Below, in pieces: positions 43,649 through 55,626 of a stretch of DNA of 64,000 nucleotides; the stretch's first letter is position 1; each line of letters starts with the position of its first letter. The translations under genes were made by a program, and so were the position numbers. This stretch comes from Zeus faber (taxonomy: Eukaryota > Chordata > Actinopteri > Zeiformes > Zeidae). The stretch covers positions 10,119,396 to 10,183,395 of the forward strand of contig OY482864.1 in assembly GCA_960531495.1 (NCBI GenBank). Direction: 5' to 3'. Below the pieces are notes generated by a model that saw only the letters and a list, made by a program, of their open reading frames with translations, searched no databases and was not told where the DNA came from.

Positions 43649-46600
43649 GCAAAAAAATAAAAAATAAAAAACTGTCTATCTTTATGTAACCAGGCCTACT
43701 ATATTAATATAAATTGAATTAGTGCAGAGTGGATTATTGCGTTTATGACCACTATCCTGTTTATGTCAAGGACCACTTGCCAAAGATAACAGTTTCAGGA
43801 ACTTTTATTCCTAAGTCAGGGCATTATCTTTCACCATTCCTATTTTTAGCTGCACCTCTGGAACGGAATACCTAGAGCGTCGAACCCCACGGCAACTCTA
43901 AGGCAACTAAGCTCGTGCTTATAATTTGACACTAAAGGCTCCGAAGCTGATTTGTTGACTGACCAGACGCCGCGTCAACAGCTGAATATGTCACTCTCAC
44001 TTTTTCTTGCCACCCAAAGAGATATTTAAACCTCCCGTTGTGTTGTTTTTTTTTTCCTCCAATATTTTCAAGTATTTACTTCTATTTAATACACAAGGAA
44101 TTCTGTTTAAAGGGTGTGTAAGCTTCCCTTATCTGTTTATACTCAGCTTTGAGACGCAGACTTAGTTTTTGTAAATACTAACAGTGTCGTGGCCAAGTGC
44201 GTGAAGGAGATGGGAAGACTTATTATATGGCAGGAATCCTACACACACAGGCGCTCCTTCCATATGGCGTGGTGAGGCAGTTGCCTGGAGCCTCGCACAC
44301 TCCGGGGGAATTTGTGTTGTTTTTTTGTTGTTTTTTTGTTGTTTTTTTCGAAAAATTCTGTTTTCCTTTGTCACTCCAGCGATTGGTGATGTGCATCACT
44401 CACATCCCATAAGTATCCCAGCAATTAGGGTTAGACACAAAATAATCTAGTGACAGCAAAACAGGGACTATTTGAGTAGCAAACCTCGTCTGCTATAGAT
44501 TATTCATCATTCAATATGGGGGATGTTATAAAATATTGTCATTTATATAAAACACACTGCCCAAAATGGGTTACAGACTCAGTGGTTCACAGAAACAAGG
44601 TGTTTGGATGAGAGTTCGGTGTTGGAGGACTTGAGGGTTTTGATGCCAGGTGAGATTTTGAAAGCCGGCAACACATGTGTGTCTTTAAAAACGCGCCCGG
44701 AGACCAAGGCTGAGCGTGAAGGCGACCTGGTGGCGGGATGTTCCGATGCTGCTAATAAAATTATATTGAATATAGTCCTCATCTTTTTCTTGTCCCGTTG
44801 TCTTCTACCTGAGTGAAGAGCGTTTGAACCATTTCGGTTTGAATTCTCAATGAGCTTTTCTCACCGAAAAGAGCTGGGTCTTGCCTGGGGCCTCCAATTC
44901 ACTAGTGCCGCCCCTGCTAGCTGCATGGTATTTATAAGCACGCCAGGTTCTTGCAGCTAGGCTACCGTGGTTCTGCTCTAGGTTCTGGGACAATGGCAGT
45001 AAAAAAAAAGCGGCAGTTTGACTCAGTTAATGCGCGATCGCAGTGTTTGTTTTCTTAAATTCAGTATAACTAAATAAAGACCACCGGTCCGTTAAAGGCC
45101 TCCGAGGGACCTTGTTATTAAAGTTGTCCTCATCTTTTTTCCACTCAAACGTGCTCGGACTGAGGCTTGATTCAAGGCCTGTCAATCTGTATTTGGCGTT
45201 TGCATATTTCTCTATCATTTCTTTTGCCAATTAGGCTTTGAAAGTAAACTCAAGATGTCACCTAATGGATGATTCTCATGATCTCGAAAATAGAGCTCTG
45301 TCTAATTGCGCCATTCCGGCTATTTCGACCCTCTAACTGCCAGCCAACCAAATTGTTATTGTTGTTCTTAGAGAGAAGGAATAAGGAAAAACAAAATAAT
45401 CATGTCGAAGCAAAAAATAACTGTGGAAAAAGTTTGTGATTATGGGGATTCCTTTTCACTTATTCCAGAGCGATCACCACAGCTTTCAAAGACCAAACCA
45501 ATTCACTCTTCTGAGGATAACCTGAGCATTGTGTGTCAGACAAAAAAAAAAAGATTCAGGAATTAGGAATCAATTTCAAGTACTCAGCGTTTCTTATATC
45601 ACTTGCATGGTGTGGAAAATAATGACCCATCTTTAATGTATTTAAGTTCTGTGAGCCAATGGCGTTTGAGCATGGCTTCTGGATTTCGCCGTGTTTACTC
45701 GGTAACTTTCACCGATTTTACCTTATCGTTCCACCAAAATGGCATTGGATATACAAGGCCTCGTTTCAACGTTTTTTTTTCTGCTTTGGTTGCCGTGCTC
45801 AAGGCTTGTGGGACGCCGCACTGCGACGTTTCATGTAAACGTCGGGAAATAAAACAAGATAAAATAAATAAATAAATACCATAAATCGACGATAAAAACA
45901 CACAAATCTTTATTGGTTTTCTCTGGAGAAACACACAGCGGATAAGATGCAGCAGATGACCAAACAAAGAAATCTGTGACGATGTGATGTCAGCTTGTGC
46001 AGAAAGTAGAAAAAACTTTTGGAAAGTTGTTGGAAGCCTGAGCTATGGCCACTTTGACCACTTTGGCCTAATATGAACATCCCACATTGTAATATTATAT
46101 ATATGACGGAAAATAAGGAAAAGCATAGTAGGTCCCCTTTAAAGGTGAGAGAAGCGTCCCTCAAACAAGCTTGTGTCCATTCACAATGAGCCGCCACTGT
46201 CGCTCCTTTTCCAACCTCGTCGTGACAGCCATGTTTTGACGGTGTACGCTGGGGCCCGTTGCCGTGGTAATCCCAGATTTCCTACGGCACGGCTCTGGGC
46301 TTAGCAGAGGGCTTCACTAATAGATTTCTTTTTTCAAATGACTGCTTTGCTACACGACTTCAGAAGGAGGCATAGAGCGTGAAATTCAATTACGGCGCAC
46401 ACGCTCCGCGGCCTCGTCCAGGGCTGTCCACGTTAATCCCTCGTGCGCCCCTCCGGGATTCTCCGCACGGACCGATGTTTCACTTTTTTTTTTTTTTTCT
46501 TCTCTCCCTCGGTCCTTCCTATCTTCGGAGGATGCCTCAATTTCATTTGTTATTTAAGATTTGTCGAGATGTCTCAGAGTGTTGGCGTAATGAGGTTGAA

Positions 46601-46940
46601 GCCACGTTGTAGTGGCCCCTGGTGTAAACTTACACTAAAGGTTGAATTATCCCCTGCTGCGTTCTCCCCCGCCCTTCTTAGAGGGAGCCGCGGATAAGAG
46701 CGTCGTGTAAAATGTTGGTGGTCACGTGGGGCTGGCGAACATGAGGGGTATTTTGAGGCTTGATGGAGGCAGGGGTGCTGAGCTCGCAGTGCCAGCCAGT
46801 GGCAAGTGACCACCTGTTATATTGGCTTTCCTCCTCTCACCCATCCATCTGCCATTTACTGATGTTGGCCGGCTGCACCCATCACCTCCCCCAACCACCT
46901 CAACCTTTTAACCTGTAGCAACTGTATTTTGGTGGAATGG

Positions 46941-46941
<1 letters not shown>
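43649..46941. other. Non-coding stretch, no gene recognised
   Basis: Contains three GTTGTTTTTTT units at 44315-44348 and AT-rich single-copy DNA. A 70-codon frame at 44604-44816 stays open on both strands and has no known domain. A degenerate dispersed repeat end is listed at 46020-46145, and poly-T lies at 46484-46498. The motif AGTGGCCCCTGGTG near 46611 is a partial CTCF-like match and is not claimed as a site. Confidence 0.45.
46020..46145 (+). repeat. Possible dispersed repeat end
   Basis: The series TATATATGA, CGGAAAATAAGG, AAAGCATAGTAGG and TCCCCTTTAAA resembles the terminus of an abundant fish repeat ending in AGGTCCCCTTTAA. This is recollection only, and the left border is unknown. 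Confidence 0.3.
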
Positions 46942-46978
<37 letters not shown>

Positions 46979-47002
46979 AATGATTACAATGATGATGATG
47001 TG
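46942..47002. repeat. (GAT)n trinucleotide repeat
   Basis: About 12 pure GAT units, then an AATGATTACAAT break and four more. The minus-strand polyIle frame is an artefact. Confidence 0.96.
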
Positions 47003-47996
47003 TGGTCGTCGTGAGAGGGTTATTATGCCCCGAGGCCACATGACCTCGTGCAACATTTGCTCACATTGTGCTCCTGATGCTGCTTGAAGATTGAAGAAAT
47101 GCATCGCAAAAAAAACAGTCACAAAAGTCGACATCCGTGACCGACTATGCGAAAAAGCAAACGGAGGAAGGCCCCAGTTGAAATCAGTTGGCTGTCAATT
47201 TGTCTTTTGGACAGGCTCGCGATGGGGCAGTCAAACACAGTCAGATTGGGTTATCACAGGACTCCACCATCACAAACCAAATCTGCTTTCTAAATGTGTA
47301 GGCCACCGACGGGACGAAGCTGACCTGCGGTGACAGATTAGGGCAGTTGGTTGTCGGTCACTATCTCTCTCTTACTCTCTCTCGCACTCTGTGCCGACTC
47401 CTCCATCTTTAAAAGTACAGGAAACTCAAAATGCAATGCCATTCAAAAGGTTGTCACTGTGATGGGTTACATTCGGGATTGTTAAGGCCGACTCCAAACA
47501 AACTAACTAGTACTTTGCGCAGTATGATGTTATGTGCAGGCGGAGGGGAGGCTGGGCAGGGTGGGGAGGGGGGGTTGGTCAGAGATGAGACAGGCAGGAG
47601 TCGGCCGGTGCCAGAGAAGCTGAGCCGACGCAGGACCTCCGAGGAAATGCAGGGGAGGCTTCCTTCCCGGATCTACGAGATGGGAAGGCTCGCCGTCCGA
47701 CTCCCAGCCCCCCGGAGAACCAGAAGCCCGCCCAGCGCTCGGAGCCTGCGATGAGGGAGGGACAGGAGTGTCTCTCTTTGAGTTCCCATATTCTACAAAT
47801 AAAAAAACAACAAAAATACCTTGGAGCCGCTCAGTTGGCAGGGATCCTCGAGCTCTCCTACCCCTATCTCCGTCGCTCCGTCCCCCTGGCGCTCTCTCTT
47901 GATATACGGCTCTGCCGCCCTCTCTGTCTCCATTTCATTCCCCGTTGTTTGGTCTGCTTTGTTTCCCTCCCTTCTGCGATTCTTGTCTGAGTGTCT

Positions 47997-47998
<2 letters not shown>
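47003..47998. other. Non-coding stretch, no gene recognised
   Basis: The purine/GC-rich part at 47530-47760 holds a 107-codon plus-strand frame (47431-47754) with basic low-complexity content (RSRPVPEKLSRRR) and no recognised family. An exon cannot be excluded but is not supported. Confidence 0.45.
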
Positions 47999-48049
<51 letters not shown>

Positions 48050-48068
48050 TGTGTGTGTGTGTGTGTGT

Positions 48069-48099
<31 letters not shown>
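47999..48099. repeat. (GT)n microsatellite, two CT breaks
   Basis: About 48 GT units interrupted twice by CT. Confidence 0.97.
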
Positions 48100-50935
48100 C
48101 GTTTGCGTATGCGCGTGTCTCCGAGGGGTCTGCTGGAAGCCGAAGTTGCGGTCTGGCTGGTGATCAGGCACCATTTTCAAGGCGTAATGACATAATGTTA
48201 TGATTTGTTCGAGCGGCGATACAAAGTGATTTTAATTTTGATGTATGTCACAATTTACGATGCTCTCCTAAGGACTGAGCAGAAACACCCGTTTTTTTTT
48301 TGGTTTTTTTCGACTCCAGGGAAGGGGGTTTATACTGCTCTTACGACGTGATTACATGTGACACAACACGTACGGTATCAGAAAACGATGGGCCTGAATG
48401 AGCCAGTTCACACAAAATGTGAAAAGTGGGGACAGTGCAGTCGTGACACTGTGGATAAGGAGACATTAGTATTCACTTTATCAGATCCGTCACTAATACG
48501 GCCAGATGAATATACAGAAAATCCCAGGCTTTTCTTCCTCCAGAGAAACAGCGAGCGTGTCACGGGGGACTCACAAATCACCGCTCAGCGTCCTATCGCT
48601 TGCAATTTTCGGTGATGCCCAGCGGCTCGTCGCCGACCTTCGCGCTCGGTGTTTACATGGCTGCGCGAAACCCAGGGCTCATCTGGCTATCTCACTGTGG
48701 ATTATGTGACGGCCAAGGAAATTAAAACAAAAAAAAAAAAAGATGCAAAACAAATTCCTTTGGGTGCGTGCCAAAACGGGGCCGAGCGCAGGCTGGGCTG
48801 GGATGGAGGCGGGAAAGGCCACAGAGCGAGGAAACATTCTACGCGGCCAAGGGGAAAGCCCCTACGATGGACTCAGTGCCCATGCGACGGACGGAGGGGG
48901 CGAGGGAGTCGGCCCCGCCCATTCTTTGGAATGGCTGTGGCCGTAGCAGCGGCTGGCAACAAGCTGGGGCCAGACATAACAGCCCAGCTGACGGGGCCTT
49001 TTGGCAGCACCGTGCCAAGATTGTTTGTTTGGGTCTGTTTGCGGATCAGCAAGATGGGAAACAAGCTGGAGCTGTGTTCTCGGGACGGTCCCGGGGGGGA
49101 CTCGGGGGGAGGGAGGGGGTCCCCGGAGGGGATTCTGACAGAATGCCACGTCGGCCTGGCACAACCGGCGGCGCTCGCGTTCACACGCGACCGACTCCGT
49201 CAGAGCCAACGGGGATGAGTTCGGCTCATTTGAATATTCGAGCAACTCACTTGAATAATGTTTGATTAATCTAAGACAAAACCCATTTCCATTCAAATCC
49301 TCCTGCCCCCCAACCCCGCATTTGAATATTCAATTTCAACATTCAAATGTTACACAAGCTTTCAGATATTGGAACACTCAATGCTGTCCCAAGACAAACA
49401 TTCTTGAGCGGTTGTTGAATGTGGAAATGTCATTTCTCAAAGCGTACATGATGGATGTCTTAGGACTACTTGGGTGCATCATAGCCTGTATATATCAAAA
49501 CAGTAAACCGAGAAAATTGAATAAAAGTAACCTTGGGGAAAAAAAAAAAAAAAGCTCTCGAAAAAGGTAATTTTTCATGATATCAGACTTCTCTTATCTG
49601 AATATTCCCACAGTGGTCTGTTTGGGATGGGCTGAGGAAGACGCAGTTAGAACGGATTCACGTGCGGAATATAAACAAATTTCTGGCTGTATGGAATGTG
49701 TGCTGCTGACCCCAAATGCGCGGGATTAAAAACTGACAAATTAAATGTCTGAATACCCCTGAGAAAAGTTGGTATACGTACCAGTCTGGTAATCTGCTCT
49801 CTTATAATACTTTCCGAGTCTGCGCCGAAACAGGGGGAGTTACATTTTCGGAGACATTTTCAGTGACCTTTTGAGAAAGAAAAAAAAAAAAAAAAAGGAA
49901 AACGGAACAGTGATGCCATGCGCGGGAGACTGGAATCACAAGCAAACACGGTGGCCCCGGCTCAGCTATGAATCACTGGGCCGAGGGGGGAAGTTTTTTT
50001 TCGGACAGAGCCGCTTGCGAATGCGGATCGCGAGGGTGCGTGGATGGATGCCGCTCCGCTCCGATCGGGCTGTGTGGGAAACACAAAGAAAGGGCAGGGG
50101 TCACGCGGGTCGCCCCGCTCCCAAAAAACATCTCCCTCGCTCTTGCTCTCATTCCTTGCTAAACCCCCTCGCTCCCTCACTATACGTTGTTCGACTGTTC
50201 TGCTCATTTTCCAAACTTTTCATGACCTTCCGTGTTTTTCCACATGCTCTTGAGCCATGTCAAAAAAAAAAAAATAATCTTTCATTCTCCTTCTCTCTCA
50301 CTCTCTCATCCTTAGTAACACAAATATATTCCATCCTTTGTTCCATCTAACTCTATCCATGTAATATTTATATTCTCAATACATATATATGGAGGAGCCC
50401 CAAATAGACATGAAAAGAATATATGTATATATATATATAAAAACATACAAGCAATGTAAATATGACAACACATGCCATCGGCCATCACTTGGCCAAAAAC
50501 CAGCAAACATGCCAACACAAACAAATCCGAGAACACATGCAAAAACAAAGAAAACCAACAAAAAGACCAAAATAACATCAACAAAAAACGACATGTTCTT
50601 ATGTATAGTAACAGGGGTTTTCCGAACTCCCACCAGGGGCCCAGTGCACCTGCTAACAAGGCGCTGGCACTGTTTTCTGAGACAGATAGGAAGGGTCCCC
50701 GAAATAGATTTTCCCATGAGTCTCTGCTCTGAAATAAAATGAAATAAAAGGGGCTGGCAGGAGCCGCCCACATGCAACGACTGCGACCTTGTCATGGGAA
50801 CCATGTCGAGCTGTCCACGGAGATCTGAGCAGAACAAATGGAACAGCCAGCGAGAGAAATCTCTATTTACATCACTAATGCCCACGGTCATTTATCATTG
50901 GTCAATCACAAATATGCTGGCAAAAGGAAGATAGC

Positions 50936-50940
<5 letters not shown>
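48100..50940. other. Non-coding stretch with candidate conserved segment
   Basis: Poly-A at 48729-48740, 49539-49553 and 49878-49896. The stretch 48760-49210 is GC-richer, non-repetitive and includes an inverted TTGGCA/TGCCAA pair (49001-49018). The segment 50380-50450 is (TA)n-rich. Overlapping frames up to 189 codons at 48649-49265 have no recognised domain. Confidence 0.45.
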
Positions 50941-51002
<62 letters not shown>

Positions 51003-51017
51003 TGTGTGTGTGTCTGT
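50941..51017. repeat. (GT)n microsatellite
   Basis: About 29 pure GT units, then GC and CT interruptions. Confidence 0.97.
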
Positions 51018-52974
51018 GGTCTTGTCCCCATTTCGTGCGCCGTGCACGTGTTTCGCAGGCGTGTGTGCACGCCGCGGCCATGCCCCGCGGGCTCGTCTGA
51101 GTCGCGGCGAGTGAGAAAAAAGGGATTAGACCAAATGAGATTAGAAGTGTCGGGAGGGAGCGCCAGCGCAAGAGTGTAGACAAACAGCAACACACCCGCT
51201 ATCATCTCCAAGGTAAACACATACAGCCAGCACGCTTCAACAATAACATTTACATTGAACGCCGCGCAAAAAAAAGACGGTTTATTAAAAGAAAACACCG
51301 GCAAACTCTGTGAAAGCCCAAACCGGCCGCATCCACTTGGCGCTAAATAAAGGATGAGAGAAGGGAAAAGTGGCAGATTCAGCCTGGTGGATGGAATGCA
51401 CGGGCATGGTTTTTTTAATTTTGATTGAAGCGCGCCGTTCACCTTGCGCTGGTATTCTCAGGCGAGCCGCTATTTTTGGGGAACCTCTGACGACTCCCCT
51501 TTGGCCCCCTCTCCCATTTTCCACTGCGGAGAAGTTATTCATAAGCCGCCCAATAACTCAGCATTGTTTGCCCAGTGTGAGAGAGTGAGGGGAGTATTCG
51601 CTATCTAAATTTGCATTATTTCTTTTTTTTTTTTTTTTTTTAAGTGAATGGCTTTTTCAGCTGGAGGCCTACAGCTCCGCTTTCCCTTTTACGCCCCCCA
51701 CCCTCCCCCATGCTGTGGGGAGGCTCAGCATGGGGACAGCTCAGATGCAGGAGAGATACAAGGCCCCCGGACCCTCCATCCCACACATACACACTGACTC
51801 AACCCACGTGGGTGGGCAGCGCTGCACTGAGATCACCCGAGGAGACACACACAAAAAAGAAAAAAAAAAAAAAACCCTTGGAACAATTGATAGATTTTGG
51901 GCCAAATAGTCCATTTTATGACATGGCCCTCCCCTTCATTCCCTAGCTCAGTCCATCCCTCCCTCCCTCCCTCCCTCCCTCCCTCCCTCCCCCACTGGCT
52001 GCAGCGCTATCTGAACATGAGAGGCTGTCACTTCAAATGGGTGCTTGAAAAATGAATGGAAATTATCCTGCAAATGGCAACAAAACAGAAACAGAAGGTG
52101 GTCGACGAAAAGAGGAATCCCCTTTTATCTCACCCACGTGTTTTTCGAGTGAGCTTTCCCGGGCAGGTCAATGGCCGGGGGTCGGAGGTCACGAAAGTGG
52201 GCCATCAGACACATCTGCAAGGGTCGGGGCTGGGCGCTACATTGATATCAGACCAGATATGGTCTAAGATTATATGGTAATATTGTGATGTTGTGTTGTG
52301 TAAATGTTGGAGACTGCTCCAGCTGTTCATCAATGGTCCTAACATCCACATTAGTAGTTATTGTTTCTCAAATATTTTGTCTGAATAAAAGCACCAGCAG
52401 TTCCAAAACCTACCCCGTAGCTCCCAAATCGTGTCCTCGGTTGAATCCTGGCTGGGTTTGGAGGGAAACGCCTGCACCTGTAGCGCCGCTTTCCCTCTTG
52501 TTGCCGTTACCGTGCGGCGACAACCTCCTGGCCTCCGCCCGACTTCCGTGGGACTCTTTACTATTTGAGAATTTACGAATTTAGAATTTATCGCAACCCC
52601 ACCTGGCCTCCCGTTCTCCCGTTCTCCCCTTAAAGGCGGCAGAAGCTCCACCCTGCCACCTGAACTCCATTAGGTGCACGCTCACGTGGGTTTATGACCA
52701 GACACATCTCCTATCCTGAGGTGGTTTGAACAGCGTCTATAGATCACAATGTCAGCGAACAGGGTTGAACCCACAAATCACACCGACAGGGGAATGGCCG
52801 TCCTTTGTAGACCTCCACTTCCACTGAAGGTTCTTGGATTTTCTGTTATTCTTTCTCCACAGCCTTTAGGAGTTCACCATTAAGTATTTTCACTGCACAT
52901 GCCACTCTGCACTTTCTTTCTACGATTTAACCCCCCACCCCCCGGGGCACAACTTTATGTATGTTAACTCCCTA
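51018..52974. other. Non-coding stretch with simple repeats
   Basis: Poly-T at 51620-51640, poly-A at 51861-51874 and (CCCT)n at about 51957-51992. The segment 51260-51560 is non-repetitive and AT/GC balanced like conserved non-coding DNA. No exon recognised. Confidence 0.45.
51957..51992. repeat. (CCCT)n repeat
   Basis: About nine CCCT units: purine on one strand, pyrimidine on the other. Confidence 0.95.
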
Positions 52975-53002
52975 TAATAAGAATAAGAATAAGAATAAGA
53001 AA

Positions 53003-53081
<79 letters not shown>

Positions 53082-53093
53082 TAAATAATAATA

Positions 53094-53136
<43 letters not shown>

Positions 53137-53165
53137 GTTATAATAATTATAATAATAATAATAAT
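52975..53165. repeat. (AATAAG)n then (AAT)n array, about 190 bp
   Basis: Four AATAAG hexamers lead into more than 40 AAT units, with AAATAAT phase slips and a TAGTTATAATTA break near the right end. An almost GC-free stretch of this length is a likely DNA-unwinding site and a highly mutable locus. Minus-strand polyIle/polyTyr frames are artefacts. Confidence 0.97.
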
Positions 53166-54178
53166 ATAATTCCCCCACATTTGCAAACAAGACCTTGCGA
53201 TCCAACCATCTCAGATACAACTCGAGAGAGAGAGAGGCAGGAGAAAACGTGTTTCTCAGATTCGCAAGCTTCACCTGAAAGCAGAAAGGGCTTCTAGTTG
53301 CAAAATTAATATGTCTGATGCATTAAAAAAAAAAAAAAAAAAGAGTAAACGGTTCAAAATGTATTTATATAATCTTTCACTTTTCCGCACGGGAGGAGGC
53401 GGCGGCTGAAGCCTCCATATAAGGCGCGGAGCAGACACGTCTCAAAAAACAGCAGAAATCCGTTAAGATAAATAACGCGCGGCATATAATGCACACCAGC
53501 GCTCCACGTCACAATGTCTCCTTCTCTCACTCTTCCTGCAGGTCTTCATGAACTTGAAATGTGTGATGCACAGCAAGGGTTTGGAGATTTGAACGTTTGG
53601 CTCTTCTATTCGCGTATCCTATTTGAAATGGTTTTTTTTGGTTATATCCAATACATTTTGTCTGACAATCTGACAGCTTTTGTGATTTACCCGCGTTGAG
53701 AGAGTTGCGCGACAGAAACATTGAATTTAAAATTGTGGAAATTGCAAAAACAGCTCACGAGAACAGGATTGGATCGGATACCTGAACCCGAAAAACATTC
53801 TTAGACACTTGTATTTCATCATTTGTATCTATCCCAGCCTGCTTCATGTGAAAGGATCTCTGTAGTCTCTATAGGCTCTATTGGCTCTGGGAACAGCGGC
53901 GGGATGGGTGACCCCGCTTTGACCTTCATGTTCAACAGTGATCCAGAGGAAGTTGTAAACGGGGCAATCTGCTGTCGTTAAAAAGGCCTTGACCCTTCAG
54001 CTCCGTAATGTGGAGTTGACACGTAATCCATCCACGCTACGGCGTAAAGTTCCCTTAAACTGACGGCGTTAAGGTGCGCCGCGGCAGTGAAAGCTTGTGA
54101 AGTCGGCGCGCGTGCACGTGGGTGTGTGTGTGTGTCCATCGTCACAAGAGCAACATTTCTTTGTTATTGATGTATTGC

Positions 54179-54182
<4 letters not shown>
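53166..54182. other. Non-coding stretch; contains a CArG/TATA-like site
   Basis: Poly-A at 53325-53343. The segment 53390-53560 includes the CArG box and a pyrimidine tract ending CTTCCTGCAG|G at about 53531-53541, which would make a good 3' splice site. The segment 53810-54060 looks like conserved non-coding DNA. No complete exon could be established. Confidence 0.4.
53415..53424 (+). promoter_or_regulatory. CArG box / TATA-like element
   Basis: CCATATAAGG is an exact CC(A/T)6GG serum-response-factor site and also contains a TATA-box match (ATATAAGG) followed by GGCGCGGAGC, a usual GC-rich setting for a start site about 30 bp on. A good splice acceptor lies about 120 bp downstream. Motif evidence only. 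Confidence 0.35.

Positions 54183-54214
<32 letters not shown>
54183..54214. repeat. (GT)n microsatellite
   Basis: About 16 pure GT units. Confidence 0.95.
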
Positions 54215-54215
<1 letters not shown>

Positions 54216-55560
54216 AATCACGCACATTTCTTCTATCTACGAACGTCCAAACCTATCTGATGAATGCAAACAACAATGAGTGAACAGAAACCAGAGGTGG
54301 GTTTTGATCCAAGCAAGTAAGTTTTTCTTGTGACAAAGCCATCCCCCACCGCGCCACCGCCGCCACATGACAGTGAAAAAGGTCAAATATAATTCTCCGC
54401 AACAGGCCGTTAAAAAAAAAAAAAAAAAAAGATGTCACGCCGCCAAACTGAAGAGACAAAAGACACACCAAGACACACCATCAAAGGTGTTCCTCGCACA
54501 CAAGTGAGGTCCTGAAAAATGACTGAGATGGAAACTAAACAAAGTGTGTTCTTTGGTTAAACAAGTTCAATCAGCAGATTTTTTTTTTTCTCAAGTAGGT
54601 GTGTGTGTGTGTGTGGGGGGGGGGGGGGCGTAGGAACTTTCTCCAACACGCAGGTGTTGGAAAATACATATCAGTCACATTCACCTTTCAGTCGGAAAAA
54701 GCATCAAAGGCGGATGAACTGGCAGCGAAGATAATAAGTTGCGGTTGCAGGAGGAGGGATGGGGCTATTTTTAAGGCTCTCGTTAACCTCGACATATATC
54801 ATCATCATCGCAAAAAGGCGATGGGCAAGGCTGCTGCCCTTTAAGAAATGAAGACGCATTCCGAATGACATTTTTGGCTTCACGAGACTTCATAAAATTT
54901 TTGTCTTAATCGCCGAATCACGCATCAACGTACGAGTGCAAAACGAAAACCATTTCATGGTGCGGCTTCGTGTTTGGTGTGAGAGTGGTCGAGGAGCGAG
55001 AAACTCCACATGCTCTGATGCCGGCTCATCGTCTTCATCACAAAATATAACTGCGTCAAAAAATAACAATGCGTCCCGAAACATAGACTATAGGGTTCAT
55101 GACAAACTTTACAAACCTGAGTTTTACGAAAAAAACCGACTTGTGTTTGTTTCTCCTAATCTAACAGCATAGGTTGTGAATGCAGTGCCGACGGAGGACA
55201 CTGCCTGATGGAGAACGGGTAGCTTACCTGTTCACAGGTTGGTGCTCAACTTTGCCCGCCCCTTGCAGAGAAAAGCCGCGGTGTCGTCTCCTCCGCCTGT
55301 CACCAAAAATAAAACATACATTAAAAATGAAACATTTGTCATTTTTATCCATATTTTCGATATGATGACATCAATTGTGAAGGGGAAATGGACTTCCACT
55401 ACACAGGAACAGCTTCAAAAACACAGTTAAACACAGTCACAGTAAAAAAAACACATGAATGTACATTAAATGCCGGTTTCAATTTGATAAATATGAATTA
55501 TTAACATGGACAGATTTTTATTTTTTTTTAATCAAGGTTATCAACACCAGGCCACAAAGT
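54215..55560. other. Non-coding stretch, no gene recognised
   Basis: Poly-A at 54412-54430 and a (GT)n-poly-G run at 54599-54628. The frame at 54936-55172 (78 codons) has no recognised domain. AT-rich towards the right end. Confidence 0.5.
54599..54628. repeat. (GT)n followed by poly-G
   Basis: About eight GT units followed by a run of 14 G; prone to length change and a possible quadruplex seed. Confidence 0.93.
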
Positions 55561-55624
55561 TTCAAGATTTCAAGATTGAAGATTCAAGATGTTTATTTAT
55601 CACATACATATGAGCATACATACA
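55560..55624 (-). repeat. Probable 3' tail of a LINE or related element
   Basis: Tandem TTCAAGA-type units lead into GATGTTTATTTATCACATACATATGA, like the tandem-repeat-ended 3' tails of fish non-LTR elements read on the minus strand. The DD37E copy 2 begins at the TA just to the right. AT-rich sequence beyond that copy (57021-57110) may be the rest of the same tail. Tentative. Confidence 0.4.
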
Positions 55625-55626
55625 TA

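Noticed and set aside
44579..44816. About 70-codon frames on both strands, with AATAAA nearby
   Set aside because: No recognisable domain, open on both strands, and a lone AATAAA is expected by chance.
46611..46625. CTCF-like motif
   Set aside because: Two mismatches in the core; too weak to claim.
48649..49265. Overlapping frames of 165-189 codons in two phases
   Set aside because: GC-rich, open in several phases, no domain; better described as candidate conserved non-coding DNA.
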